Part shown: piece by piece, positions 34,227 through 44,213 of the stretch | Layout of the letters: every line of letters begins with the position of its first letter | How positions within the stretch are numbered: the first letter of the stretch is position 1 | Assembly: GCF_000621725.1 (NCBI RefSeq) | Contig: NZ_JHXM01000001.1 | Span: 226,796 to 290,795, forward strand | Reading direction: 5' to 3' | Source: Xylanibacter brevis ATCC 19188 | GTDB lineage: Bacteria > Bacteroidota > Bacteroidia > Bacteroidales > Bacteroidaceae | DNA length: 64,000 bases | The notes under the pieces: generated by a model | Database searches by the model: none | Seen by the model: only the letters and a program-made list of their open reading frames with translations | What the model was told of the DNA's origin: nothing | Position numbers and translations under genes: made by a program

Positions 34227-35381
34227 TTACTCGAACTCGAGGTGCAGGTCGTCGGCCAGCAGGATGAGCTTCAGGGTGTGGACACCCTCGCCCTCGGCAG
34301 GTACCTGCCACTTGTTGTCTGATCCGCCCTGTGTGCGAGGACCGTCGATGCCAAGATCGGTCATGGGGTTGGCACCGTTAGAAGGTGCGAAGAAGAACTG
34401 ACCATTGTAGTCGCTCTCCAGACCGATCTTGAACATGCCTTCAGAGCCATCCTTTGCAGAGTGGAACTCGCCTGTCCAGGCATAGATCCAAGGCTCGCGC
34501 AGACCGCCAACCATCTCGAAGAGACCAGCAGAGTTGTTGGGGTTCCAACCTACTGAGCATCCGTCGCCCACAATCCAGATATGGCCGGGACGTGGCAGCT
34601 TGATCATCTCTACGATGCGGCAGTCGCTATAGTCGTCGTTGAGGTCGATGATCATGGTGCGATCGCCAGAAGCGGTGGTTGAGAAGGGCTCATAGTCGCC
34701 ATCATTCACATACTTCAGCTTCTCACCACTGTCGTGGGCATAGACGGGATACTCGTCTGTGGCACTGGTACCAAAGACGAAGGTAGAGGGTGTGAGGGGT
34801 GCGGTGTACTGGTAGATGCCCGAACCGGTCTCCACCTGCTCCAGACGCTCGGTCTTGGTGCTACCCGTAGCATTGTCGGTGATGCGGAGGTAGAGGTAGG
34901 TGGGGAACTTCTCGAAGCAGGTGACCCAGAACTTAGCCTCAGAGACAACGGGCTTCACGAACTTCTGCTCGTTGAACACATAGCACAGCAGCTGGGCGGT
35001 CACCTCGATGGGCACATCGGGGTGGATCCAGCGCGACACGATGTTGTTGAGCTCATTATGTGTGAAGCTCTTGGTCGTGGCGCTACCCATGGGGATGGTG
35101 TCAGAGATATGCTCGGTCTTGGATGCGGGATCGTAGAAGCGCAGGAAGTAGGCCACCGAGTCGTTGGCAGACAGGGGGCTCTTGACGGCATCCCAGTTGA
35201 AGGTCACTGCGGTAGCATCGCTGGTGGACTTGTCGAGCTGGATGCGCTCCTGAGAGCAGGTGAGGTTCAGATTCATGCTGCCAGACACGTCGGGCACCTG
35301 GTAATAGGTGGGGTCTTCATTACATGAGGCCAGCATGGCAAACATGCAAACGATACTTGCGAAACTAAATATCTTTTTCAT
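34227..35381 (-). CDS. SusE-like outer-membrane lipoprotein
   Basis: About 384 aa. Lipobox ASCNEDP follows the leader MKKIFSFASIVCMFAML. The SusE domain is recognisable in NLTCSQERIQLDKSTSDATAV and TFNWDAV, and the C-terminal half (GHIWIVGDGCSVGWNPNN and the GTDLGIDGP-like stretch) resembles the starch-binding-type modules of SusE/SusF proteins. It would bind glycan at the surface. The start at the Met of MKKIF is preferred over the longer frame to 35423, which would almost abut the SusD stop. Confidence 0.85.
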   Translation of the reverse strand: MKKIFSFASIVCMFAMLASCNEDPTYYQVPDVSGSMNLNLTCSQERIQLDKSTSDATAVTFNWDAVKSPLSANDSVAYFLRFYDPASKTEHISDTIPMGSATTKSFTHNELNNIVSRWIHPDVPIEVTAQLLCYVFNEQKFVKPVVSEAKFWVTCFEKFPTYLYLRITDNATGSTKTERLEQVETGSGIYQYTAPLTPSTFVFGTSATDEYPVYAHDSGEKLKYVNDGDYEPFSTTASGDRTMIIDLNDDYSDCRIVEMIKLPRPGHIWIVGDGCSVGWNPNNSAGLFEMVGGLREPWIYAWTGEFHSAKDGSEGMFKIGLESDYNGQFFFAPSNGANPMTDLGIDGPRTQGGSDNKWQVPAEGEGVHTLKLILLADDLHLEFE

Positions 35382-35425
35382 AACGTTCTTTCTTTGATGT
35401 TGTATTAAAACTGGTACACTCATGA

Positions 35426-37438
35426 TTATTCATCACCACCATCGGTATCACCATCGGTATCACTGTCGGCAACAGTCTTGTCCCAGAAAGGTGGCTGCTT
35501 CAGCTTGGGGTTCTTGTCGGCTTCCTGATAGTAGATGGGGAACCAATAGTAGGCAGGACGCCATACGCGGGTCATGAACTTGGTGCGCTTGAAGAAGTCG
35601 GCCTTGTTGTCGCCCTGTGCGTTCATGCCGTAGCAGGCACCGTTCATCTCGGGGATGTCTTCGGCCAGCATCAGACGACGGATGTCGAACCAGCGGTTGT
35701 TCTCGCAGCTCAGCTCTACGCGGCGCTCCATATAGACAGCCTTGCGCACAGCCTCCTGGGTGTTGTCGATGTGGATATAGTCGGGATCCTCGATCTCAAC
35801 AGCATCGAAGGTGTACTGGCGCACGCCGGCACGCTCACGAATCTTGTTCAGATACTTCAGCGACTCCAGGCGGGCAGCGTCGGTGTCGTAAGCCTCGTTC
35901 TCAGCCTCGGCATAGTCGAGGTAGGTGAAGGCCAGACGATAGATGAAGCCCTGACGGTCGGTGATAGTACCCTCCTTATAGTTGTCGGTCACGCAAAGTC
36001 CCTTACGAGCCAGGTAGCCGTTCTGAGGAGCATCGTGGGGAGATGACGACTGAATGTTGTCGGTACCATCGTAGAAGAAGTTGTAGGCACGCTCGCCACC
36101 AGTCACGCAGAGGCGTGAGCCATGGAACGAGACAGCATTGTAGAAACGAGGCTCACGGTTGCAGTACATGGCATAGATGCCCTTGCCCGTGACCTCACCG
36201 GGCTTGCCTGTGCCATACTGCCAGGTGGTCTCGTCTGAACGATCGTCAACCTTTGTTGAAAAGATAGGCGTGCCGTCTGCCTTGTTTTCCTGATAGCCAG
36301 AGTTAGGATCGCTGATGGGCAGACCATTCTTGGTGAAGAATGCATCTACGAAGCCCTGGTAAACACCCAGACCATTACCACCACCGTACTGACGAACAGA
36401 AACGACGCGCAGGAAGGTGTTGCGGTAGTCGTTGCCCTTGGTCACAGGGAAAGTTATCTCGCGGTTGCCCTCAGACCATTTCTTGATGTGCACGTTATAG
36501 GTTGACATGAAGGGGTCGATCTTGCCGTTGGGGCCCTGCTCGGTATAGAGGGCATAGCCTGCTTTCTCGGCCTCGTCGATACAGAGCTTACAAGCCTCGG
36601 CAGCCTTGATCCACTTGTTGTGGTCATAGACGGGATTGAAGATCTGCTCGTCCTTGTCGTTTTTATACTCTGCATATTCTTTAGCAAACTTCTTGTTGCC
36701 GTTGACCAGTGGGCTGGCAGCAAAAAGCAGCATGCGTGAACGCACGGTCAGCGCCATGATCTTGTTGATACGTCCATACTTAGCAGGGTCGCTATAGACA
36801 GCAGGCAGCGCATTGGCAGCCTCGAGCATCTCCTTGTCGCAGTAGTCCACCACGTCGTCGAACTTGGCCTGGCCGGTCATCAGCGTAGAGATGTCGGCAT
36901 CGGTAGCGGCAATCGTGTTGCCTGTGAAAGGCACACCACCATAGTTCTCGGCCATGAGCCACCAGGCATAGGCACAGAGGAACTTCACCTCGTTCTTCAT
37001 GTTGTCAACCTCGCTCTGGGGCAGGTCGTGGTCGGGCATGGCATGAATCTTCTGCTGGAAGATCAGGCCGTGGCGCACGAAGAGGGGCATACGTGCCCAG
37101 AGGTCGCCATCCCAAGGAGAGTTGACGGTCCATGAACCAGTGATCTTATCAACCACCTGTGCCCAGTCCCACTGGCGCCAGCGCTCAGAGGGCACCATAT
37201 CGTCGGACATGACCTCGTAGCCATCGGCCGTGAGCGACCACTTGTCGGGCTTGTGAATAACGTTATAGACAGTAGCCAACCAGCCATACACCTTGTCGCG
37301 GTTGGAGAACACCATGTCAGTGTCGAGCTCGGTATCGGGCTCCTTGTCCAGATAGTCGGAACAAGAAGTGGTGAGCTGTGTGAGCGACAGGGCCATCAGT
37401 CCGGCCGCCATATATTTTGTGAATTTAAATTTCTTCAT
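35426..37438 (-). CDS. SusD/RagB-family lipoprotein
   Basis: A 670-aa lipoprotein starting MKKFKFTKYMAAGLMAL with lipobox TTSCSDYLD, and the usual DKEPDTELD after it. SusD features include VKFLCAYAWWLMAENYGGVPF and YMERRVELSCENNRWFDIRRLML. It partners the SusC of 37461-40625. The start at 37438 avoids overlap with the SusC stop. The C-terminus is a short Asp-rich tail (DSDTDGDTDGGDE), unusual but seen in some SusD proteins. Confidence 0.93.
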   Translation of the reverse strand: MKKFKFTKYMAAGLMALSLTQLTTSCSDYLDKEPDTELDTDMVFSNRDKVYGWLATVYNVIHKPDKWSLTADGYEVMSDDMVPSERWRQWDWAQVVDKITGSWTVNSPWDGDLWARMPLFVRHGLIFQQKIHAMPDHDLPQSEVDNMKNEVKFLCAYAWWLMAENYGGVPFTGNTIAATDADISTLMTGQAKFDDVVDYCDKEMLEAANALPAVYSDPAKYGRINKIMALTVRSRMLLFAASPLVNGNKKFAKEYAEYKNDKDEQIFNPVYDHNKWIKAAEACKLCIDEAEKAGYALYTEQGPNGKIDPFMSTYNVHIKKWSEGNREITFPVTKGNDYRNTFLRVVSVRQYGGGNGLGVYQGFVDAFFTKNGLPISDPNSGYQENKADGTPIFSTKVDDRSDETTWQYGTGKPGEVTGKGIYAMYCNREPRFYNAVSFHGSRLCVTGGERAYNFFYDGTDNIQSSSPHDAPQNGYLARKGLCVTDNYKEGTITDRQGFIYRLAFTYLDYAEAENEAYDTDAARLESLKYLNKIRERAGVRQYTFDAVEIEDPDYIHIDNTQEAVRKAVYMERRVELSCENNRWFDIRRLMLAEDIPEMNGACYGMNAQGDNKADFFKRTKFMTRVWRPAYYWFPIYYQEADKNPKLKQPPFWDKTVADSDTDGDTDGGDE

Positions 37439-37460
37439 AATTCTTTGATGCTTTATACGA

Positions 37461-40400
37461 TTAGAATGTGATATCAAGACCGAACATAACAGAGCGGTTG
37501 AGCGGGTAGTTCAGACCGTTGCTGGTAGAAATCTCGGGGTCCCACAACTTGAACGAAGAGAGGCAGAACAGGTTGTTGCCGCTGACAAACACACGGCAGC
37601 TCTTGCCATAGATAGGCTCAATCCACTCCTTAGGCAGGGTGTAGCCAATCTCGATGGTCTTACAGCGCAGGAAGCTCATGTTCTTCTTCCACCATGTAGA
37701 AGCACGGTAGTTGTTCTTGTTAGGACCATAGGTCAGACGAGGCCAGAAAGCATAGGGATCCTGGTTGTCCTCGGTCCAGCGGTCGTTGATATACATAGAG
37801 TAAGCATTACCCTCGGTTGTGGTACCACCACCAGGGAGGAAGTAAGGCTGACCACCAATGATGCGATACATGTCGCCAGAACCCTGGAAGAAGAAGTTCA
37901 GGTCGAGGTTCTTCCAGCTGACAACGCCACCGAAACCATAGACGATGCGGGGGTTGAGCGTACCGCCGATGAAGCCTTCATCCTTGTCGTCGATGACCTT
38001 ATCGTCGTTCACGTCAACGTACTTGATGTCACCAGGCCATACGGCTGCAGCACCTGCATTCTGATGAGGAATGCCTTCGAGGAGGATAGGATTGCCGGCA
38101 CCGTCGAGCTTCAGCGAACCATCGTCGTTGAGTTCGAAGTCGCTATAGCCGAAGAGGCGCTCGGCTGTGAGACCATAGAGCTCGCCCATTGAGCGACCTG
38201 TCTGGCGCTGGTGTGCGGCCTTAGCCTCGGGCTCGTCGTACTCTGTAATCTTGTTCTTGGCAAAGGTGAAGTTACCATAGGCTGAGGTGTACCAGTCCTT
38301 GTTCCACTGTTTGTGGAAGTTGAGGGTGAACTCGATACCCTTGTTCTCCATCTTACCATAGTTAGCGTAAGGCTGGCTCTCGTAGGGGATACCACTCTGT
38401 GAGGGCACGCTGCTACGACGCATGAAGATGTCCTTACGATTCTCGGTGAACACATCGAAGGTGAAGTCGATGGCATTCAGTGCAGAAATCTCGAAACCGA
38501 GGTTCTTCTTCAGCACGGTCTCCCATGTCAGGTTGGTAACGCCATACTCTTTCTCCTTGATACCAGAGGTGCTACGCTGACCGGTGGTACCCCAAGAGTA
38601 ACCATAAGCATCATCATAGCCCACAACGCCGAGGTATGCGAAGCGGCGACCACCAATGTTATCGTCACCAGCCAGACCGATGCTACCACGCAGCTTGATC
38701 TTGCTGAAGGTTGACTTCAAAGACTCCATCCAGGGCTCTTCGCTGATCAACCAACCGAGTGCGAATGAGGGGAAGAAACCGAAGCGCTGACCCTTGGCAA
38801 AGTTCTCAGAACCGTTGTAACCGAAGTTGAACTCAGCCACGTAGCGGTTGTCGTAGGTTCCAGACAGACGTCCGGCAACACCCTGCTTACGGTAGTCCTG
38901 GATATCGCCACTGTCGTAGGCCTGCTGGTTGTAGAGGAACAGAGCATCAACGTCCATCTTGCCGAAGCGACGGCTATACATCAGGTCGGCCTCGAGATAG
39001 ATATTGGTGTTACCATACTCACCCTTAGAATAGTGAGGCATAGACTCGTCACCCGTCTGATACTGGGTGTAAACGAGGTTACCCTCTACATCGCGGCCAG
39101 TGGCAGGGAACACGGTGCTCACGTTGGTGTTGCGGCCGCGCTCACTCTGGTTCCAGCGGTCGAAGCTGAACAGCACCTTAGCCTTCAGGCCTTTGGTGAT
39201 CATCTTCAGATCCTGCTCTACAGAGAAAAGGGTCTGCAACTTAGAAGAGGTGCGGAAGTTATAACCACCCTGAGTCACGTCGAGCCAGGGGTTTGAACGG
39301 TTTGATATCAAGGGAATGGCACCATCGCTATAGCGTGCGGGATAGGCGAACGGCAGCGTCATGAAGGCATGGTCGAAAGCCACGTTGGTGTCAACGCCCT
39401 GCTTCTTGAAGCGGTTCAGGTAGCCACCGATATTAACGCGCAGCAAAGTGGTCTTGGTGACGTCCATATCGATGTTGGTGCGCAGGTTGAACTGCTGGTT
39501 GTTGGTGGCATTGTCAATAGGCAATGTCTTGTCCTGCTCGAGGATACCACCCTCCTTGAAGTAAGAAGCTACGATAGAGTAACGAAGGAAGTCGCTACCA
39601 CCGCTGACGTCCACATTGCCACGTGTGGTGTAGGCATGATCCTTGGTGATGACATCAATCCAGTTAACATCGGGATAGAGGTCGGGGTCATAGCCAGAAC
39701 GTGTGCGGTCGATACGCTCCTGTGTGAAAGGAAGTGGCTTGCCATCCTGGGCAGCCAGAGTGTTCAACAGGGTCATATAGTCGGGAGCATTCAAGAACTC
39801 GGGGAACTTGGTGGGCTCGCTGATGGCGTGCTCTACGTGGAAGCGCACCTGTGGAGCACCAATCTTACCACGCTTGGTGGTGATGACGATGACACCGTTG
39901 GCACCACGCACACCGTACATGGCCTGAGCCGAAGCATCCTTCAGCACTGAGAATGATTCGATCTCGGCTACATCGACGTTGTTAAGGTCGCGAGCCACAC
40001 CATCGATCAGCACCAGAGGGGCGTTGTTGCCATGGAACGTTGACATACCACGAATCCAGAACTCTGAATCGTCGTAGCCAGGCTCACCAGAACGCTGGAT
40101 ACCAATCACACCGGCCAGCTTACCAGCCAGATTATTAGATAATGTACGCGTAGTACCGAACTGCAGCTCGGCAGGTTTGATGGTCTCGATAGAACCGATG
40201 ATAGAAGCCTTCTTCTGGCTGCTATAACCGGTAACCACTACCTCGCTGAACTCGTTGACGTCTTCCTCCATCTGAACGTTCAGCAACTTGGCGCCATTCA
40301 GCTTCACCTGCTTCTTCTTGAAGCCCATGTAACTGAACTCCAGCATGGTGTTGCTCTTGGTGGGAGCCATGATTTTAAACATACCATCGAAATCTGTGAT

Positions 40401-40625
40401 GGCGCGTACATCAGAACCAACCACCGTCACGGTAACACCGATAAGGGGCTGTTTCTCACCGTCGGTCACCAAACCGGTCACCTGTGCTTTGTTGGCACTC
40501 TGCTGTACATCGGCGCGAGCCTCCTGAAGGACAGGAGCTCCGACCAACATAGTCATTGTGCAGAGCATCATGGTGCCTGTTGGCAGCCACTGTTTGCAAA
40601 ACTTTGATAATTGCTTTTTCATCAT
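37461..40625 (-). CDS. SusC/RagA-family TonB-dependent transporter
   Basis: A 1054-aa transporter. The signal region (LPTGTMMLCTMTMLVGAPVL) is followed by a carboxypeptidase-D-like domain (VTGLVTDGEKQPLIGVTVTV), TonB box and plug (FSEVVVTGYSS, FSVLKDASAQAMYGVRGANG) and a beta-barrel ending MFGLDITF. There is no STN domain, so regulation is not of the FecR type. It is the first gene of the SusCDE-GH43 operon; a -7 element and two inverted repeats lie upstream (40663-40820). Confidence 0.94.
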   Translation of the reverse strand: MMKKQLSKFCKQWLPTGTMMLCTMTMLVGAPVLQEARADVQQSANKAQVTGLVTDGEKQPLIGVTVTVVGSDVRAITDFDGMFKIMAPTKSNTMLEFSYMGFKKKQVKLNGAKLLNVQMEEDVNEFSEVVVTGYSSQKKASIIGSIETIKPAELQFGTTRTLSNNLAGKLAGVIGIQRSGEPGYDDSEFWIRGMSTFHGNNAPLVLIDGVARDLNNVDVAEIESFSVLKDASAQAMYGVRGANGVIVITTKRGKIGAPQVRFHVEHAISEPTKFPEFLNAPDYMTLLNTLAAQDGKPLPFTQERIDRTRSGYDPDLYPDVNWIDVITKDHAYTTRGNVDVSGGSDFLRYSIVASYFKEGGILEQDKTLPIDNATNNQQFNLRTNIDMDVTKTTLLRVNIGGYLNRFKKQGVDTNVAFDHAFMTLPFAYPARYSDGAIPLISNRSNPWLDVTQGGYNFRTSSKLQTLFSVEQDLKMITKGLKAKVLFSFDRWNQSERGRNTNVSTVFPATGRDVEGNLVYTQYQTGDESMPHYSKGEYGNTNIYLEADLMYSRRFGKMDVDALFLYNQQAYDSGDIQDYRKQGVAGRLSGTYDNRYVAEFNFGYNGSENFAKGQRFGFFPSFALGWLISEEPWMESLKSTFSKIKLRGSIGLAGDDNIGGRRFAYLGVVGYDDAYGYSWGTTGQRSTSGIKEKEYGVTNLTWETVLKKNLGFEISALNAIDFTFDVFTENRKDIFMRRSSVPSQSGIPYESQPYANYGKMENKGIEFTLNFHKQWNKDWYTSAYGNFTFAKNKITEYDEPEAKAAHQRQTGRSMGELYGLTAERLFGYSDFELNDDGSLKLDGAGNPILLEGIPHQNAGAAAVWPGDIKYVDVNDDKVIDDKDEGFIGGTLNPRIVYGFGGVVSWKNLDLNFFFQGSGDMYRIIGGQPYFLPGGGTTTEGNAYSMYINDRWTEDNQDPYAFWPRLTYGPNKNNYRASTWWKKNMSFLRCKTIEIGYTLPKEWIEPIYGKSCRVFVSGNNLFCLSSFKLWDPEISTSNGLNYPLNRSVMFGLDITF

Positions 40626-40662
40626 ACTTACTTACGTTTTTAGCTATTAATGACTTTTGTGC

Positions 40663-40670
40663 AAAATTAA
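40663..40670 (-). promoter_or_regulatory. -7 element of the SusCDE operon
   Basis: TAATTTTG on the minus strand, 38 bp before the start codon. No TTTG lies at the right distance upstream, as expected of an activator-dependent promoter. The GH125 operon has the same -7 octamer (45722-45729). Confidence 0.55.
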
Positions 40671-40700
40671 GCATATTTTAAAATAATAACTAAGGAATAA

Positions 40701-40736
40701 CGGTTTGTATTAATGGAAAACGATTAATACAAATCG
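40701..40736. promoter_or_regulatory. Inverted repeat upstream of the SusC promoter (candidate operator)
   Basis: 14-nt arms (40701-40714 and 40723-40736) with one mismatch and an 8-nt gap; inner half-sites TTGTATTAAT/ATTAATACAA. Centred about 60 bp upstream of the predicted transcription start, a normal position for an activator. Confidence 0.55.
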
Positions 40737-40782
40737 TAACATAACTGATATTCAAGCAATTATAATTTCGGAGAAACGGGTT

Positions 40783-40820
40783 TTGTATAACGAAAATATT
40801 AGCTTTTTGGCGTTATACAA
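40783..40820. promoter_or_regulatory. Second TTGTAT inverted repeat upstream of SusC
   Basis: Perfect 10-nt arms TTGTATAACG/CGTTATACAA (40783-40792 and 40811-40820) with an 18-nt gap. The half-site begins with TTGTATWA like the repeat 83 bp away, which suggests the same regulator binds both. Confidence 0.5.
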
Positions 40821-40826
40821 GGCAAA

Positions 40827-40852
40827 AAAAAGGTAGCCGGAGCTACCTTTTT
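40827..40852 (-). terminator. Terminator overlapping the end of the GH43 gene
   Basis: Stem GGTAGC/GCTACC with loop CGGA, extended by an A-run and a T-run on either side (40827-40852), so it can stop transcripts from both strands. The right arm includes the stop codon of the GH43 gene (40843-40845). It separates the GH125-GH76-GH43 operon from the SusCDE operon. Confidence 0.8.
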
Positions 40853-41826
40853 CTAAGCGGAGAGGGGCTGACGCCCTCAAAAGTCATCTTGACGGGTTTG
40901 ATAAATCCTTGGTCATCGAACTCTAATTTATCGATGCAGGTGACGCGGTGATCGCGCCCCGTGTCGCCCAACGGACGACGGTGATAGACGATGTACCACT
41001 CGTCGGCGCCGGCTCCCTTCACCACAGAGTGATGACCAGCGCCGGTGGCCACTGCTGGGTCTTGCTGCAGAATCTTGCCGATGCGCTTGAACGGACCCAT
41101 GGGCGTGTCGCTGATGGCATAGGCCACACTGTAGTGGGGACCTCCCCAGCCGCCTTCACTCCACATGAAGTAGTACTTGCCGCCGCGTTTCAGCATGAAA
41201 GGTCCCTCAACATAGTTCTCGGGGGTCACCTCTTTATACATGGTTCCATCGGCAAACGGCACCACGCTGAGAAGGTCGGGGGCCATCTTGACCATATTGC
41301 AGTGGCCCCAGCCACCATAGTACATATAGTACTGACCGTCGTCATCGCGGAACACGAACTGGTCGATGGGCTGTGCACCATTCACAATATTCTGAATCAG
41401 GGGCTTGCCAAGGGCATCCTTATAGGGGCCTTGTGGCTTCTTGCTGACAGCCACGCCGATGCCGCCTACCTCGCCCTCGTGAACATCGTTGGCCGAGAAG
41501 AACAGGTAGTAGAGACCGTCTTTCTCAAGAATAGCTGGTGCCCACATGGCACGACGCGCCCAGCTGACATTCTCGCTGGTGAGCACGCGTGAGTGCTTCT
41601 TCCACTTCACTAGGTCGCGCGAAGAGAACGCATCGAAGTACAACTGGTCGTCGTACTCGGCAGAGAAGGTGGGGAATATCCAATACTGGTTGTTGAGCAC
41701 GGCAGCCTCGGGATCGGCATACCACCCCTGGAACAGGGGGTTACCGCTGGTGCGCACCTTCTTGGCATAGGTCATAGAACCTGCGCACATCAGCAGCGAA
41801 AGAGCAAAAACTATCTTTTTCATCAT
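40843..41826 (-). CDS. GH43-family glycosidase
   Basis: A 327-aa single-domain secreted enzyme (leader KKIVFALSLLMCAGSMTYA). GH43 triad: Asp in QGWYADPEAAV, Asp in GAQPIDQFVF and acid Glu in NYVEGPFMLKRGGKYYF; other landmarks are RAMWAPAILEKDGLYYLFFS and a GAGHHSVVK segment with the His that coordinates the central metal in many GH43 enzymes. Lies 12 bases after the GH76 gene, so it acts with mannan-degrading enzymes, perhaps removing arabinofuranosyl or galactofuranosyl caps. Two Met codons start the frame; either could be used. Confidence 0.87.
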   Translation of the reverse strand: MMKKIVFALSLLMCAGSMTYAKKVRTSGNPLFQGWYADPEAAVLNNQYWIFPTFSAEYDDQLYFDAFSSRDLVKWKKHSRVLTSENVSWARRAMWAPAILEKDGLYYLFFSANDVHEGEVGGIGVAVSKKPQGPYKDALGKPLIQNIVNGAQPIDQFVFRDDDGQYYMYYGGWGHCNMVKMAPDLLSVVPFADGTMYKEVTPENYVEGPFMLKRGGKYYFMWSEGGWGGPHYSVAYAISDTPMGPFKRIGKILQQDPAVATGAGHHSVVKGAGADEWYIVYHRRPLGDTGRDHRVTCIDKLEFDDQGFIKPVKMTFEGVSPSPLRKR

Positions 41827-41838
41827 AATCCTTTTTAT

Positions 41839-44208
41839 TTATTTGACCAAAACCTTCTTGTTGCCGTGGATGTAGAGCCCAGGCCTGACGGGCGCATCAT
41901 ACTTGACGCCTGTCAGCGAATACCAGGCCTGCGACTGCGAGCTTTTTACCACAGGGACAATGGCGGCGGGGTCGTCAACTCGGGTGAGCTGAATCTTGTC
42001 GATATAGGGCGCACCGCCATTATCGTTGCCAAACGTGAGCAGGTTGGTGCCGGCCTTCAGCGTCACCTGCAGGCGCTTCACCTTGGCCTTGGCCGCATCC
42101 AGCGAGCCGGTGCTCTCGTAGGTGGTGGAAGCCTTGGTGCCGTTGTTCACGCGGACGTACATCTGGCGGTTCTGCGAGTAGAAATAGGTGACGTCCACAT
42201 AGTAGTCGCCAGCCTCAGCAGCATCGTATTTAAAGGTGATCGTGTTTGAAGAGCCATTACCGATGTTGCGGGCATACATGCCGCCAGAGGCGTCGTCCGA
42301 CTGGCTCAGCGTCACCTGACCGGTGGTCACGGCATGCTCTGCCTCCAACTGATTAAAAACGTCGCTGAGGTAGGTCACCTCTATCTTTTCTATGGCGGGC
42401 AACTTATTGCTGCTGTTGCTGAGAGTGAGGGTGTTCTCGCCAGCCTTGAGGGTGGCGAACAGCATGCGCTGGCCCAGTGTACTACCGGTGGAAGCCAACG
42501 AGTTAGAACTTGCGCTGCCGTCATTAACCGTCAGCGACACGTTTGTCTTGCCGTCGGCACGATAGTACACCTTCACCATGTAATGGCCAGCACGCTCGGC
42601 CTGATAGGTGAAGGCCATGCTGCGATTCTCTTCGCGCTGCGCGTCGTCCGATGAAATGGCTGTTTTTTGCAGTTTTCCTACAGGCACGCTGAAAGCAGCA
42701 GCCAACGAGGCTGCACCACCGAAGGCACAACCCTGGAGGCTGTAGTCAACCGCATCGTTGCCGCTGCCGAACATAAAGTCCTCGCTGGCCTTGGTCAACC
42801 AGGCGGAATGACCAAACGAACGAGAGTTCATGTTGTTGTAGGCACGCGCTGCGTTGGCAAGCACCCACTGCTGGTAGTCCTCGTTGTTGAACTCGCGAGC
42901 ATACAGGCCAGCATAGCGCATCAAGATGCCCTTGAAGCCCTGGAAGTCGCCATCGGCACTCTGACAAACATGGATGATGCCTTCGTTATTACAGAGGTCA
43001 ACGCGCGCTCTGTTGATAATCTTGTCAGCATCCTGCTTATACTGCTCCGTGCCATAATGGCGGTACAACAAGATGGCAGCACCCAGCATGGTGCCCTGGT
43101 TGTAGGTAGAAACCCAGTTGTTGCGACTCTTCACCGCCAGGGTGTTGGGGTCGAGTACCACGCTGTCCCACACCTTTCCGGTAGAGGGTTCAAACAGGTA
43201 CTGGCGCTGATTCTGATACAGTTCGCGGGCTTTCTCAAAGTAGCTCTCGTCGCCGGTGCCCATGCCGATGTAGCAGGCAGCCACCTCGGCAGGTCCGTTG
43301 ATACACGAGTTGGTGCCATTGCGATCGCCCGAGTTCTCGGCCCAGCGCAACATACCGATATATCCCAGATAAGCACGATTCCAAATCGTGTTGAAGTTGT
43401 TCTTGGCATCGGCCAGATAGGCCGTCTTGCCCGTCAACAGATGGGCACGGGCAGCCGCAATGATGAGCCACATCACGTCGTCGTTGAAGTCGTGGCCATA
43501 CCACTTATAGTCATCCTTATAGACCAGCTTATTCCAGCTGCTGCCTACCTGCTGCTTCAGATAGTTATAACAAGACTCGAAGACATCGAGCACACGGCTG
43601 TCGCCCGTGGCCTCATAGCAGTCGAGGATGCTCTCGAGGGTCTCGGCCTCACCCCATCCGCCGGCACAGAACGTGCGGTAGCCCGTGCCGCGGTCTTGCA
43701 TATACTGCTGCAGATAACCGTTGAGCATGCGCTGGCGTGCCGTCTCGTCGAAGGTGGTCTGTGGCTGAACCTCCTCGAGGAGCCACAGCGTGCCAGTGCC
43801 GCCAGCGATGGGTTGGCGCCCCTCGGTGGGGTTGGTCAGACGGAGTGACAACCTCTGCTTCAGCGTGTAGCAGCCTGCCTGCTCGGCATTGGCAGTCAGC
43901 GTCCAGCCCGTCTGGTTGGCAACTTGTGTCAGCGAAGCACTGGTGGCATCGAGATACATGCCCGTATAGACATTGCGAAAGGCCATCTTTCCATCACCAG
44001 CATCCTCAGCCGTCCACTGTTGGGCGGGCACGTTGGTCTCGGTCCACACCACCACTGGCGCACCAGCGCTCGTGCTGGCATTGCTGACCATCAGCGACTT
44101 GGAGGTGTCGGCCACCGGCGCGATGCGATAGCTCTTGCCCACCTCTATAGCCCCCATGGCTGCAGTAGATGCAGCCAGGAGGATCAAACTAAAAAAAGAC
44201 TTCTTCAT
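41839..44208 (-). CDS. GH76 endo-alpha-1,6-mannanase with carbohydrate-binding modules and T9SS sorting domain
   Basis: A 789-aa modular enzyme. After the signal peptide (residues 1-19) comes a ricin-type beta-trefoil module (about 21-145), then the GH76 (alpha/alpha)6 barrel (about 155-500) with the catalytic pair Asp243-Asp244 in HDFNDDVMW and typical GYIGMLRWAENSGDRN. Two C-terminal beta-sandwich modules follow (about 510-620, LSNSSNKLPAIEKIEVTYL; and 625-755, EAEHAVTTGQVTL to YIDKIQLTRV), resembling CBM6/35. The end WYSLTGVKYDAPVRPGLYI and KKVLVK is a T9SS-type tail. It would cut the alpha-1,6-mannan backbone at the cell surface. It sits 5 bases after the GH125 gene. Confidence 0.9.
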   Translation of the reverse strand: MKKSFFSLILLAASTAAMGAIEVGKSYRIAPVADTSKSLMVSNASTSAGAPVVVWTETNVPAQQWTAEDAGDGKMAFRNVYTGMYLDATSASLTQVANQTGWTLTANAEQAGCYTLKQRLSLRLTNPTEGRQPIAGGTGTLWLLEEVQPQTTFDETARQRMLNGYLQQYMQDRGTGYRTFCAGGWGEAETLESILDCYEATGDSRVLDVFESCYNYLKQQVGSSWNKLVYKDDYKWYGHDFNDDVMWLIIAAARAHLLTGKTAYLADAKNNFNTIWNRAYLGYIGMLRWAENSGDRNGTNSCINGPAEVAACYIGMGTGDESYFEKARELYQNQRQYLFEPSTGKVWDSVVLDPNTLAVKSRNNWVSTYNQGTMLGAAILLYRHYGTEQYKQDADKIINRARVDLCNNEGIIHVCQSADGDFQGFKGILMRYAGLYAREFNNEDYQQWVLANAARAYNNMNSRSFGHSAWLTKASEDFMFGSGNDAVDYSLQGCAFGGAASLAAAFSVPVGKLQKTAISSDDAQREENRSMAFTYQAERAGHYMVKVYYRADGKTNVSLTVNDGSASSNSLASTGSTLGQRMLFATLKAGENTLTLSNSSNKLPAIEKIEVTYLSDVFNQLEAEHAVTTGQVTLSQSDDASGGMYARNIGNGSSNTITFKYDAAEAGDYYVDVTYFYSQNRQMYVRVNNGTKASTTYESTGSLDAAKAKVKRLQVTLKAGTNLLTFGNDNGGAPYIDKIQLTRVDDPAAIVPVVKSSQSQAWYSLTGVKYDAPVRPGLYIHGNKKVLVK

Positions 44209-44213
44209 GGTGT

